Positions 16,982 through 26,030 are shown, counted from the stretch's first letter. The stretch: 35,097 nucleotides of DNA from Hymenobacter qilianensis (GCF_014489555.1 NZ_CP060788.1:1-35097); one strand, 5' to 3'. The notes: a model not told the origin generated them from the letters alone. Numbers and translations are program-made.

Positions 16982-19064
16982 ATGCTGCTACGTCTACTCC
17001 TTTGCCTGTCCTTACCTGTCCGCTGCTGGGTCCGCGGGGCCGCCCTGCTCGGGGCCTGCCTACTGGGGGCCGGACCGGGCTTACCCGCCTCGGCCCAGAT
17101 CCTAACCACTCAGTGGGAGAAAACCCTGGGGGCCCCGCAGGGGGGTTTGCTGCACCGTGCGCAGCAAACCCGCGACGGCGGCTATCTGCTCGGGGGCACG
17201 AGCAGCTCCGCAGTGGGAGGAGATAAGAGCCAGCCCAGCCAAGGCTACAACGATATCTGGATCGTCAAGCTCAATGCCCAGGGCACCAAAGTCTGGGATA
17301 AAACCTACGGAGGGGACAAGGACGAGTACGTAAGCGCCGTGCAGCAAACCCACGATGGCGGCTATCTGTTGGGCGGGACCTCCAAGTCCGGCGTGAGTGG
17401 GGACAAGAGCCAGCCCAGCCAAGGCTATGATGATTACTGGATCGTCAAGCTCGATGCCCAGGGTAACAAAGTCTGGGATAAAACCTATGGGGGCACTTAA
17501 GTGATTATGTGCGGGCGCTGCTAGTTACCCCGACGGGGGCAGCCTGGTCGCCGGCATGACCACGTCCGGCCGCAGCGGGGATGTCACCCAGACCGGCCCG
17601 GGCCCCGCGGATTACTGGCTCCTCAAACTCGACGCGCAGGGCAACAAAGTCTGGGACCGCACCCTGGGCACCAGCATGGCCGACCATTTGGAGGCCCTGG
17701 TGCCCACGCCCGACGGGGGCTACCTGCTGGGCGGGAGCACGGATGCGGGCATCGACGGGGATAAAACGCAAGCCGCCAATGGTCGCCGCGGAATGCGGGA
17801 CTACTGGCTGCTCAAAGTGGATGCCCTGGGTCAGCGGCAGTGGGACCGCAGCTTCGGGGGGAGTGAAGATGAATACCTCAAAGCGCTGGTGGCCACGCCC
17901 GACGGGGGCTACCTGCTGGGGGGAAGTTCCGACTCGTCGCCCGGCGGCGATAAAACCGAGGCCCGGGTGGGTGCCGGAGACTACTGGGTGGTCAAAGTCG
18001 ACGCCCAGGGCACCAAGCAGTGGGATAAAACGGTCGGTCGCCCCACGAAGACGTCTTGCGCGGGTTGCAGGTCACGGCCGAGGGCGGGTACCTGCTGGCG
18101 GGCGATTCGCGCGCCCACGAGAACGGGGGCACCGACATCTGGCTGGTGCACCTCGACGCCCGGGGTCAGGTGCTGGCCGAGCGCACCTTGGGAGGGGATA
18201 AGGAGGATCTGCTCATGGATCTGCAGCCCACCAGTGACCAGGGGTTCGTGCTGGGGGGCTGGTCGCCGAGTGGCTCCAGCCAGCCCCCCAAGCTCACCAT
18301 GGCTACTGGGTCGTCAAGCTCCGGGGATCCGCCGCGCCTATCCAGGCCCAGATCAGCGGTGAAACGGTGCTCTGCCCGGGGGGGAGGTCGCGCTGACGGC
18401 CCTGACGAGCCCAGGGGCGACCTACCACTGGAGCACGGGCGCTACCACCTCGACCCTGGTCGTGAAGCAGCCCGGGCTGTACACGCTGCGGGCCACCTTT
18501 GCCGACGGGCGCCAGCTGACGGCCTACCACGTGGTCACGGCCTTCACCGCCGCCCTGCGGATCCAGGGCGACTCGCTGCTGGGGCCCGGCCAGACGGTGG
18601 AGCTGACGGCCACGACCACAGGGGCCACGGCCTACCAGTGGAGTACGGGGGCCACCACGCCCACGCTGCGCGTCAGCCAGCCCGGCACGTATTCTGTGCG
18701 GGTCACCTATGCGGGGGGCTGCACGCAGCAGGGGAGCCGCGTCATTACCCGGGCCCAAGGGCCGCCCGAACTCCCCGCTACCGGGCCGCCGCCCGGGCTC
18801 CCCGCCGGGGAGCCCGCGGAGCTGCGGATTCCCAATCTGATCACGCCCAATCAGGACGGGCGCAATGAGCGCTTCGTGATCCCGGGCCTGGCGCAGCAGG
18901 CGTGCTCCCTGGAGGTGTACACCCGCTGGGGGCAGCGCGTGTTCCAGCAGGCTCCCTACGCCCACGAGTGGGGAGCGCAGGCCGCCGCCGGGGTTTACTA
19001 CTATGTGCTGCGGCTGACCAGCACGGGGACCGTCTACCGGGGCTGGCTGGAAGTGATCCGCTAG
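16982..19064 (+). pseudogene. T9SS type-B secreted repeat protein with five frameshifts
   Basis: The sequence switches frame five times, each time explained by one base lost in a G or C run: G5 near 17489, C4 near 17527, C4 near 18041, C6 at 18284-18289 and G7 at 18378-18384. Restoring them gives one 695-aa protein. It starts at the ATG at 16982 with a signal peptide (LLGAGPGLPASAQ). About seven repeats follow, pattern DGGYLLGGxSxS...GDK...DYWxVKLDAQGxKxWDKTxGG, each about 55-60 residues. Then come two Ig-like units (VLCPGGEVALTAL, LLGPGQTVELTAT, each with YxWSTGATT) and a CHU_C tail (IPNLITPNQDGRNE...GVYYYVLRL). Export by T9SS and a surface role are inferred. The repeats read as intact protein on each side of every break. 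Confidence 0.8.
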
Positions 19065-19300
19065 CGGGGCCCGGCAGGCGTAGCCGATTACGCGTGGTCT
19101 TCCAACCGCCGTATCCGGTAACGCCCCTTCCCGGTGAGGGAAGCAGGGCGGGCGGCATCGGCTCGGCGCCTCCACGTTGCCCGGATGGCTTCCCGGTTTC
19201 ACGGGGCGCTGAACCATAGCTCGTCGCAATGCGGTGCATCCAGTAGCAAAACAGGTTTCTAGGAGCAGCAAGAAAGAGCCCTATTGCTTTCTCAGGCTTA

Positions 19301-19328
19301 CCGCTAAACGTAATGGCCTTTATACGAC
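19301..19328 (-). repeat. Cassette-border repeat E10
   Basis: CTAAACGTAATGGCCTTTAT then ACGAC, 236 bp after the 16982-19064 gene. The rest of 19065-19420 shows no gene or other motif. Confidence 0.65.
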
Positions 19329-19420
19329 CGAGAGCCTCGGTCCATGCAACCTTCCGGCCGGCGGCGGGCTCTGCTGCTTACCGGGCCTACTCCTGCTCGC
19401 TCGCTAGCTAACCTACTAGG

Positions 19421-20205
19421 ATGATGACCTATTCTACCCTGTGTGCGCTCGTCCTGCTGGGGAGCGGGCTGCTGACCTTCACCGCGTGCGACAAGAACGA
19501 CCCCGAAAGCTGCACGTCCTCGGTAGTGCCGGTGCCGGCCGACACCTACGTTTTCCCCATCGTACCGGGCACGCCCGCCTGGGCCACCTTTCAAACCGGG
19601 GCGGAGATGGTAGCAGCCTGCCAGCTGCCCGCGGCCACGCTGCCGCGCATCTCCACGGCCGGCTTAGTCGCTACTTGCTTAACCTATCCGTTGTTGGGGA
19701 ATATGCTCGCCGCCAATTCGCTGCAACGCGGTACGCGGGCGCAGCTAGCGAACTTCAATGGCTTCGGCGAATTGCAGCAACGCCCCAAGCCGCAGCCCTG
19801 CTGCTGGAACGCTACCAGCAAATGCGGCCCGCTTGTTTACCGGAGAAAAAACAGGCCGGGGATTGGGGGGCTTACACGTTTGAGTTCATGTACCTGGAGA
19901 TGATCCTAGCCCAGGAGGAGTATCTGGCCCAGTTGTCCTCCCGAGAGCGCCGCTCGCTCGTGCGCGAAGCGTTAACCACATACGCCGAGAAGCAGCGGCA
20001 CGGCGACGTATATGGCGTGTTGGGCTACATGACCACGGCCTTCGTGATGGCCCGCGTCATGTAACAGGAACAGTATGCACCCTTTCTGGCGACGGTGAGG
20101 ACCAATCCGGAGATGCAGCTGTTCGTGGCCGAGGTACAGGTGCTCGCAAACTCGCAGACGTTGGCTATCGTCCTAGAACACGCTAAAAACTTTACGCAAC
20201 CGTAG
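19421..20205 (+). pseudogene. Lipoprotein gene with a frameshift and an internal stop
   Basis: The product opens as a lipoprotein (MMTYSTLCALVLLGSGLLTF then TACDKND, Cys23). After about 19740 the frame must shift by one base to continue as ASELQWLRRIAATPQAAALL and LERYQQMRPACLPEKKQ, then YTFEFMYLEMILAQEEYLAQ. At 20062-20064 an in-frame TAA interrupts it, yet the same frame stays open for 46 more sense codons with protein-like sequence (QEQYAPFLATVRTNPEMQLF...) up to the TAG at 20203-20205. Restored length is about 261 codons. The C-terminal half is mostly helical. I recognise no family. The internal stop cannot be blamed on a homopolymer, so this gene may be truly decaying. Confidence 0.7.
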
Positions 20206-20411
20206 ATTTGCTCGCGGATGAACACGGTGCACCCACTGGGGACGGACTGCAGGATCTACTTCCTGTGGCAGAAGAGGGGGTGTTGAGGGAACAGTAAGGA
20301 CCAGGGATTCGGGAGGCGTGCGCTTCTTCCAGCATGAAATTGGTCATTTACATGGCGGAATCTTATTCCTCCCTTTTCCTTTTCAGCAACCTTAAGTTAC
20401 GGCGGGTAGGC

Positions 20412-20439
20412 GAACATAGGATAATGGCCTTTCTAAGAC
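20412..20439 (-). repeat. Cassette-border repeat E11
   Basis: AACATAGGATAATGGCCTTT then CTAAGAC. Inner end toward the 19421 lipoprotein gene; it stands back to back with E11b. Confidence 0.55.
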
Positions 20440-20441
20440 AA

Positions 20442-20463
20442 AAATCCCTTACGTAAAGCAACG
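20442..20463 (+). repeat. Cassette-border repeat E11b
   Basis: CCCTTACGTAAAGCAACG. It faces right toward the 3' end of the minus-strand gene at 20739, so both converging genes have their own copy. Confidence 0.5.
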
Positions 20464-20584
20464 TTTCTAAGGGTGATTGGCGGCGAAGAAGGCAATCATT
20501 CAGTGCGCCCTATCACTAGGTCGGGAGCGGCGACAAAGCACCTGATCGACGCACCTTGGCTAGTCAATAGGCCAGCCTACAAAT

Positions 20585-20651
20585 CGCGCCCACGCAGCCA
20601 CGAAAGATACGCGGTGGGATCCTGCGTGTCTTTCGTGGCTGCGTGGGCGCG
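20585..20651. terminator. 23-bp perfect hairpin between converging genes
   Basis: CGCGCCCACGCAGCCACGAA plus AGA (20585-20607) is perfectly complementary to 20629-20651, and ACGC/GCGT extends the stem inside the 21-base loop. It lies between two converging genes, so a bidirectional transcription stop is the simplest role, though there is no T-run. The length is unusual for a terminator. The rest of 20206-20738 has no gene. Confidence 0.55.
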
Positions 20652-20738
20652 GCGATACCACCCACCAGAATACCTGGGAGACTGCTCGAACGAGTGGCAG
20701 ATGCAGAAAGGATTGTAAGCCGGTCGCTACATAAGCAG

Positions 20739-22415
20739 TTACAGCACCAGTAGATGACCCGTATAGGGGCTGCCATCAGCCGTAGTGGCACGTAGGGTGT
20801 AGCGTCCCGCGGGCAGGCCCCGCACCGAAATGGTCGCGTTCGGGGCAACCATTTCGGTGCGCGCTGCCCGGCCCGCGGCATCGAGCAGCTGCACGCTGCG
20901 GCCGACGAGCACGTCTGCTACCTGCACGGCGTCAGAAGCTGGATTAGGGTACACGGGCAGCGCCTGGGCTACGGGGCGGCCCTGTTGCGTTGCCAGAACC
21001 GTGTTGCCTAAATGCGCTAAAAAGGTTTCCTGCGTGGCGGTGGTACTGAGCGTTAGGGAGCCAAAGGAGCAGGTATTCGCAAAGCGTCCCACAAGGTAGG
21101 CATTATCACGGGCGTCAAAGCCCAAGTGCAGACCGTAATCGAGTCCCGGACCTCCGGCCTGCTGCACCCAGCGAACCTGTCCCTGGGGGGTGTAAGCGGC
21201 CGCTACTATATCCTGGCGGCCGGCACTGGTGAGCGTGCCTGAACCCAGCCGGGCCACCTCCGCAAAGTAACCCGCGACATACGGGTTGCCGGCCGCATCC
21301 AAGCTTACACTGAATAAGTTGTCGGAGGCAGGACCACCCACCGATTGCACCCACTGCAAGGCCCCTTGCGGGGAGTACTTGACGAGGCTGCCATCTAGGT
21401 TGCCGGCTCCCGCTAGCGTGGTGCTCCCAAACGTAGCGCTCCCCGTAAAAGAAGCGGTTACATACAGGTTTCCGGTGGCATCGACCACCCCCTGATTGAC
21501 CAAATCCTCGTCCACCCCACCGAATTGCTGGACCCACTCGAACGTGCCCTGCGCGCTATACTTGGCCACCAGCACGTCCCCCTTGCCGCGGCTGGTAAGC
21601 GTGGTCGTCCCGAAGATGGGGCTTTGGGTAAAGGTATTTAGAATATAGGTGTCGCCCGTGGGGGATATCGCTAGTTTGGGATAGGTATAGGAGACACCAA
21701 CGCTACTCGTGAAAGGGGCATACTGGAAGGCGGGAAGCAAGGACTGCAGCGCGCCGGTCGCCGCCGAAAGGCGGGCCAGAAATACCCCTGCTAGGTTCGG
21801 GACATTGATGGTCGTGGATTCGATCGTAAATGGATTATTGAAGTAACCCGTCAGGTACACCGTGCCCGCCGCATCGATTTTAATGCCTCCGCCCACGGCG
21901 GTGTTATTCGGCGGGGTACTTCTACTCTGCTGCGCCCATTCGGGGGTACCCTGCGGCGAATAGCGGACGACCATGACCTTGCTCACGGTAACATTGCCGC
22001 CGACTAAGGACACATTGTTGCCCAGGGCCATCGAGCCGGAGAAATCACCCGTGACATAGGCATTACCGGCCGCATCTACGGCGACGTCCGACACGTAATC
22101 CGAGCCAGGGGAGCCTACCTGGCGTACCCAGGCCAGCGCCCCAGCGGGCGTGTATTTGGCGAGGTAGCCGTCGGTGTTACCCGCGCTGGTGAGCGTCGTG
22201 CCAGCGATGGTCGTTGTCCCATCAAAATTCCCCGTTTCGTAGGTGTTGCCGAAGGCATCCACTGTGGCCACGGCACCATAGGTAGCGGTAGGTCCGATGG
22301 CGCGGACGCTGGACCACGCGGGCGCTGTTTGGGCCCCCGCCGTAAGGCTGAACAAGCTACTGGCTATCCCGCCCAGGGTACGAATTAGGAAGGAGGGGGT
22401 AAAGGATTTAATCAT
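20739..22415 (-). CDS. T9SS type-A secreted SBBP-repeat protein
   Basis: An intact 558-aa protein. Signal peptide MIKSFTP...SLFSLTAGAQ (cut near residue 29). The body carries about seven repeats with the pattern VDAxGNxYVTGxFxGSxxxGxxxLxxxGxxDxxxxKYxPQGxxxWVQQxGGxxxD, the SBBP/beta-propeller type. The C-terminal 75 residues (ALPVYPNPASDAVQVADV...GLPAGRYTLRATTADG...LLVL) form a Por_Secre_tail, the T9SS type-A sorting signal that is cleaved on export. It is the undamaged counterpart of the 14732-16497 gene. It probably forms a cell-surface or secreted propeller; the ligand is unknown. It is less GC-rich in homopolymers than its damaged relatives. Confidence 0.88.
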   Translation of the reverse strand: MIKSFTPSFLIRTLGGIASSLFSLTAGAQTAPAWSSVRAIGPTATYGAVATVDAFGNTYETGNFDGTTTIAGTTLTSAGNTDGYLAKYTPAGALAWVRQVGSPGSDYVSDVAVDAAGNAYVTGDFSGSMALGNNVSLVGGNVTVSKVMVVRYSPQGTPEWAQQSRSTPPNNTAVGGGIKIDAAGTVYLTGYFNNPFTIESTTINVPNLAGVFLARLSAATGALQSLLPAFQYAPFTSSVGVSYTYPKLAISPTGDTYILNTFTQSPIFGTTTLTSRGKGDVLVAKYSAQGTFEWVQQFGGVDEDLVNQGVVDATGNLYVTASFTGSATFGSTTLAGAGNLDGSLVKYSPQGALQWVQSVGGPASDNLFSVSLDAAGNPYVAGYFAEVARLGSGTLTSAGRQDIVAAAYTPQGQVRWVQQAGGPGLDYGLHLGFDARDNAYLVGRFANTCSFGSLTLSTTATQETFLAHLGNTVLATQQGRPVAQALPVYPNPASDAVQVADVLVGRSVQLLDAAGRAARTEMVAPNATISVRGLPAGRYTLRATTADGSPYTGHLLVL

Positions 22416-22667
22416 CTATAAAGGGACTGGTGACAATAAAAATGCAAACGATCGATAAGGACCCCGATGACCTCACTAGCACGGGGTGGAGACGCGACGG
22501 CCCCACGCTCTTTCCTGCGCCGAAGCAGCGGAGGAAGCGTAAGTAGGGGGAGAGTACCGCGATGCCTGCTTCCGTGCGGCGAAGTAACAGCATAGGGAGG
22601 AGCAAATCTACTAGCGGTGGTACTTATTCGGGTTTGGTGCCTCACACCCCAATCAGGACACATTGAA

Positions 22668-22757
22668 GGCAGCTATAACCGGTATTATGTAAAGAAAACA
22701 TTCCGCGAAAGCAGACAGGCTGACAGACGCCCCTTTTCTACTTTTTGTCTAACTAGC
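22668..22757 (+). repeat. Cassette-border repeat E12, long form
   Basis: GCAGCTATAACCGGTATTAT then GTAAAG, followed by ATTCCGCGAAAGCAGAC and closing with CTACTTTTTGTCTAACTAGC. It lies 5' of the 22804 gene. Together with E6 it defines the full inner extension. The rest of 22416-22667 shows nothing. Confidence 0.7.
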
Positions 22758-22803
22758 ATCCCTTTGATAAAAGCAAGTAGAGCGCTCGTTTCCATCCTTC
22801 ATC

Positions 22804-23316
22804 ATGCCCCCAGCTAAACGCTTTCCTCCCCGTACCTTCTTAGGGGCTATGGCCCTCTACAATGCCATAGGAGGAGGTCTAGGAATACTCTTAGCGCTCG
22901 TGGCTACCTTGGTTGCCCTGCAACAGAAGGAGGTTGAGTGGGCTACCCTCTCTTGCTTGTATTTCGTCGGGGCGTATGGCGTGGGCATGTATTCCTATGT
23001 AGCGTATCACCGGCGGCAGGATCCCACGTGGATCGGCATCTATGCCCTGTTACAGCTGCCCGTGCTCACCTACGAGGGACTACAGTATGCGCTCAATAAT
23101 GGGGTTTGGTTCCTCGTGGGCCTGAAGGCCCCAGCCAACCTGACCCTGCAGTTTGACCTCTACACCATCAAGTTTAACTTTTCGCTGGAGAGTTCAGAGC
23201 CGACAGTTATCGGGGTGAATATGATCTCCTGTCTCACGCTCTATTATCTCTTTGTACGCTATAAACCGCCAATTTCAGCGCCTACCGAAGGGGGTAGCTC
23301 AATTTCTAATAGCTAA
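22804..23316 (+). CDS. Four-helix membrane protein, unknown function
   Basis: A 170-aa integral membrane protein. Hydrophobic segments lie at about residues 20-40 (AIGGGLGILLALVATLVALQ), 48-66 (LSCLYFVGAYGVGMYSYVA), 75-90 (IGIYALLQLPVLTYEG) and 138-150 (NMISCLTLYYLFV), with a polar stretch between the last two (QFDLYTIKFNFSLESS). The ATG at 22804 follows 47 bp after repeat E12. It is bordered by inverted repeats E12 and E13, which makes it the cleanest single-gene cassette. No family is recognised. Confidence 0.7.
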   Translation: MPPAKRFPPRTFLGAMALYNAIGGGLGILLALVATLVALQQKEVEWATLSCLYFVGAYGVGMYSYVAYHRRQDPTWIGIYALLQLPVLTYEGLQYALNNGVWFLVGLKAPANLTLQFDLYTIKFNFSLESSEPTVIGVNMISCLTLYYLFVRYKPPISAPTEGGSSISNS

Positions 23317-23332
23317 ACTTACTAATTGAACG

Positions 23333-23359
23333 GGTTTAACATAATGCGGATTATCCGAC
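23333..23359 (-). repeat. Cassette-border repeat E13
   Basis: TTTAACATAATGCGGATTAT then CCGAC, 17 bp after the membrane-protein stop. It is followed by the same AAAGGAGGCTGC as E7. Confidence 0.7.
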
Positions 23360-23485
23360 TAAAGGAGGCTGCGCGGGTCCTTCAACGATAGGGGGGCGGT
23401 GGTTTTATGTGGCGGCCCTGCAACCCTACAGAACGCGCGTGTCTCTCCGGGGAAAGACTATATTGCACCTTTTCTATACGAGACG

Positions 23486-23920
23486 ATGAAATTGCTGTAT
23501 TCTGGGGCTGTTGGCTTGCTGTGCGTGGTGGCCTGCACGAAAGAAAAGAACACGACCCCCATCCTCGATGCGGCCTTTAACCAGCCCTTCACGCTGCGCT
23601 ACACCCAGCGCGCCAGTCTACCCGACCAGCAGGCGCCCGAGTTGATCGTGACCGTGACCGACGTGCTGGATAAGCGCTGCCCGTCCTGCGGGGACGGCGG
23701 CTTTGTCACCACTGACTTGCGCGTAGAGGATCAGCAGGGCAGTGCGCAAACGGTGACGCTGTGCTTGTACTGCGGCCCCGAGATCAGCGATACGCTCACG
23801 CTGCGGGCCAACCGCCGCCGCTACGGGCTGAGGCTGCACCAGGTGACCCCGGCCCCCCTGGCGGGGCCCGCCTCCCTGAAGAAAGAAGAGAAGCACGTCG
23901 TCCTGTCGGTCCAGCGGTGA
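23486..23920 (+). CDS. Lipoprotein, paralogue of 11228-11668
   Basis: A 144-aa lipoprotein from the ATG at 23486 (MKLLYSGAVGLLCVVACTKE, Cys17). It aligns with the 11228 product end to end: AAFNQPFTLRYTQRASLPD, DKRCPSC, LCLYCGP, then YGLRLHQVTPA and HVVLSVQR. Both cysteine pairs are kept, which argues that they matter for structure or metal binding. Here the gene stands alone: no secreted CHU_C protein follows, unlike the copy at 11228. The leader (repeat E13, AAAGGAGGCTGC, GGCGGCCCTGCAACCC, CTCC-GGGAAAGAC) is also shared, so the duplication covered promoter and gene. Confidence 0.8.
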   Translation: MKLLYSGAVGLLCVVACTKEKNTTPILDAAFNQPFTLRYTQRASLPDQQAPELIVTVTDVLDKRCPSCGDGGFVTTDLRVEDQQGSAQTVTLCLYCGPEISDTLTLRANRRRYGLRLHQVTPAPLAGPASLKKEEKHVVLSVQR

Positions 23921-23938
23921 GCCCTGCGGCCGTTTATT

Positions 23939-23968
23939 GTTTGACATAATGGCCATTCTAAGACACCC
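23939..23968 (-). repeat. Cassette-border repeat E14
   Basis: TTGACATAATGGCCATTCTA then AGACACC, between two converging genes. The near-palindromic ATAATGGCCATT core may serve both. Confidence 0.65.
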
Positions 23969-24498
23969 TAATAGTTATTGACGTAGGTCTGGGCCAAGGA
24001 GGTAGAAAAGAAGCGGCCCTCTTTCGCGAATCGAATCTCATAGTAGACCCGTTCCTTTTTCTGCTTTAACCATACTTGAGCCTGGCGATGTTCGAAGGGA
24101 TATGTATCAATCGTGATGATCGCTTCTTTATGCGGGAAATACAGGGCGGGGTACTCGTTGCGCACTACTTGGCCTTGTAACTTCACATACCAGTCCTGGT
24201 AATACAGATTAACCTGCGTGAGCGAGTCCTGCAGCTGGGGAAAGCTCAGCTCTTGGTCAATGGGCTTGACCAGGAACGTATCTGTCTTGGTCATAAGCTC
24301 CATATACAAGGCGTTATCGACCGTGCCTCTATCGGCTACGACAGAATCAATAAACACGCTCAGCTTCGCAGTCCCGGCTACCTTGTAATGACTATACTGG
24401 GTGGTCCTGGGTTCCCGGTCGCACGAGGTGCCCGTTACCAGGCTGATGAACAGGGCCACATAGAGGGCAGACGAGAAAGGACGCGAGGTGGAGTTCAT
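23968..24498 (-). CDS. Lipoprotein, unknown function
   Basis: A 176-aa lipoprotein from the ATG at 24498 (core ALYVALFISLVTGTSCDREP, Cys26); the frame stays open further upstream but that part is not signal-like. The mature part includes YKVAGTAKLSVFIDSVVADR, a segment TDTFLVKPIDQELSFPQLQD, and an aromatic C-terminal region (QDWYVKLQGQVVRNEYPALY...RVYYEIRFAKEG). Alternating hydrophobic strands suggest a small beta-sandwich. No domain is recognised. It converges with the paralogous lipoprotein at 23486. Confidence 0.7.
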   Translation of the reverse strand: MNSTSRPFSSALYVALFISLVTGTSCDREPRTTQYSHYKVAGTAKLSVFIDSVVADRGTVDNALYMELMTKTDTFLVKPIDQELSFPQLQDSLTQVNLYYQDWYVKLQGQVVRNEYPALYFPHKEAIITIDTYPFEHRQAQVWLKQKKERVYYEIRFAKEGRFFSTSLAQTYVNNY

Positions 24499-24763
24499 TA
24501 AGGGGCCGGTACGCCTGCGCAGGAGGATACTCCCTGCTGCTACGGTGCTAGGGCGAGTAAAGATAGCGTAGGGCTGAGTGGCCAGCCCACCCGTATCATT
24601 CATCATGAGCTACTCTCCTAAGGGGCAGCCGCACAAGCTGGGATTCGCACTCCTCGTATCTGATGGGGGGGTAATTATCGGTTTCGTCACGAATCGTTAC
24701 TCTTGTAGTCGGGCGGGAGTAATTTTCCTTCGCCGAGTCCTTTCGAGCAGCTAACTAAGAAGT

Positions 24764-25237
24764 ATGCGTACCAAAGTCAGTATCGGGGCCATTCAGCCGC
24801 TCGCTCTCAAATGGATGGCGTTTCTGTTCACCGCCGGTATCTGTGCGCTGGTGACGGTAGGGTTCGTGGGGTCGGCCAAGCCGGGGTACTGGTTCGGCTT
24901 GATCCTCGTTGCCCTCCTGCTCGCTTACAGTTACTTTAAGACGCTACACACGGCCAATATCTACGTGTGCGATTCCCATTTCCTCATCGAGCACGCCATC
25001 CAAGGCACCCTTCAAAAGGACCTGGGGCTCTATCGTCACATTGAGTCGGTCTATTTTTTTGCCTACCGAGTGGTGTTTAGCGATGACACCCACTACTACT
25101 TCTTACCCAGTTTTAAGGGCCTGTGGCAAGACTTCACCAAGGACAGCCAGGGGTATTCGAACTACGTGCGCCGCCTGATCGGAAACGCTCCATCTACGAC
25201 TCCCAGTTCGGAGCCTGCCCCATCAGCCGTGGGCTAG
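24764..25237 (+). CDS. Membrane protein with a PH-like cytoplasmic domain
   Basis: A 157-aa protein with two adjacent helices (MAFLFTAGICALVTVGFVG, about residues 18-36, and YWFGLILVALLLAYSYF, about 42-58). The rest, beginning LHTANIYVCDSHFLIEHAIQ and continuing YRHIESVYFFAYRVVFSDDT then HYYFLPSFKGLW, has the strand pattern of bacterial PH-like domains (bPH) that follow a helical hairpin. The short C-terminal tail is disordered (SSEPAPSAVG). Function is unknown. A 265-bp gap before it holds no visible feature. Confidence 0.65.
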   Translation: MRTKVSIGAIQPLALKWMAFLFTAGICALVTVGFVGSAKPGYWFGLILVALLLAYSYFKTLHTANIYVCDSHFLIEHAIQGTLQKDLGLYRHIESVYFFAYRVVFSDDTHYYFLPSFKGLWQDFTKDSQGYSNYVRRLIGNAPSTTPSSEPAPSAVG

Positions 25238-25363
25238 CCCAGCGCTTGGCGAGAAGAGAACAACAAGCTTGGATAAGGGAAAGCAAGTAGCGACTTAAGC
25301 GGGACGCAATTATGAGTCTAGTAGTAAGGAAGTCGTCCCCATAGCTAGTGGCTTACCTAAGTC

Positions 25364-25394
25364 GTTGCTAAACATAAAAGACCTTCTCGGACAC
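25364..25394 (-). repeat. Cassette-border repeat E15
   Basis: GTTGCTAAACATAAAAGACC then TTCTCGGACAC. Same subtype as E3 and E6. It lies 3' of the 24764-25237 gene and back to back with E16. Confidence 0.65.
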
Positions 25395-25395
25395 A

Positions 25396-25424
25396 GTGTC
25401 TTAAAATGCCCATTTAGGTTAGCC
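25396..25424 (+). repeat. Cassette-border repeat E16
   Basis: GTGTCTTAAAATGCCCATTT then AGGTTAGCC. It faces right, 5' of the gene at 25596. The E15/E16 pair is separated by one base. Confidence 0.55.
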
Positions 25425-25595
25425 AGCAAACGGCTGCGGGGGCTCCGGCGATGTTTCCAGTCCAGCGAGTTTTGGATGGCATGTGTTGATGCGTTATATT
25501 AAAGAATGTTCACTTTACAATATTGCTTGCAACTAAGTTGATGTTACCCTGCTCTACAAGTTCAAGCACGTACTTATTCTCAACTTCATACTCGT

Positions 25596-25967
25596 ATGAA
25601 AACTCCAATTCTTACCTGTCTTCTAAGTATTCTATTATTCACGAGCAGTAGTTGCGAAAAGGAAGATTCACCAACCTCTTGTGCAACACAAAGCCCAGTA
25701 GTAAGACAGGTAAAGGATGCGGAGGGGGTTATTGTATTCAATTCTGAGATGGACAGATACCTTATTTACTCATCTCAACCAGGAACCATTGACGTCGTAG
25801 CCATCGGAGTAGTATGCGGCGATTTGCCCGAGGGGCTAAAGCAAGTGGGAAAGGAAGTTGTTTTTAGTGGCATTTATAAGAACTATACGCCTGCATCCAT
25901 GCCCCCAGTCGGCCACACGTGGTATTACTTAGAACTCTCCAAAGCAGAGTTGAAAGGGGGGAACTAG
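25596..25967 (+). CDS. Small lipoprotein, unknown function
   Basis: A 123-aa lipoprotein (MKTPILTCLLSILLFTSSSC, Cys20) with the acidic/basic run EKED after the cysteine that fits outer-surface export in Bacteroidota. The mature part has two further cysteines (SPTSC...VVCGDLPEG), then VVFSGIYKNYT and a C-terminal WYYLELSKAEL strand. The VxCxDLPExxKxxGxxVxFSGxx pattern is often seen in short Bacteroidota lipoproteins with an OB-like fold. Low GC relative to the large cargo genes. It is bordered by E16 and E17. Confidence 0.75.
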   Translation: MKTPILTCLLSILLFTSSSCEKEDSPTSCATQSPVVRQVKDAEGVIVFNSEMDRYLIYSSQPGTIDVVAIGVVCGDLPEGLKQVGKEVVFSGIYKNYTPASMPPVGHTWYYLELSKAELKGGN

Positions 25968-26030
25968 TAAAATCTCTAGGGCAGGTACTTCCACCAATGG
26001 GTTGGAACTTGCATTACTGTAAAATATCAG

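Noticed and set aside
18303..19271. Long minus-strand ORF of 322 codons.
   Set aside because: It is antisense to the Ig-like and CHU_C parts of the secreted protein and arises from high GC; it lacks a signal peptide or any domain.
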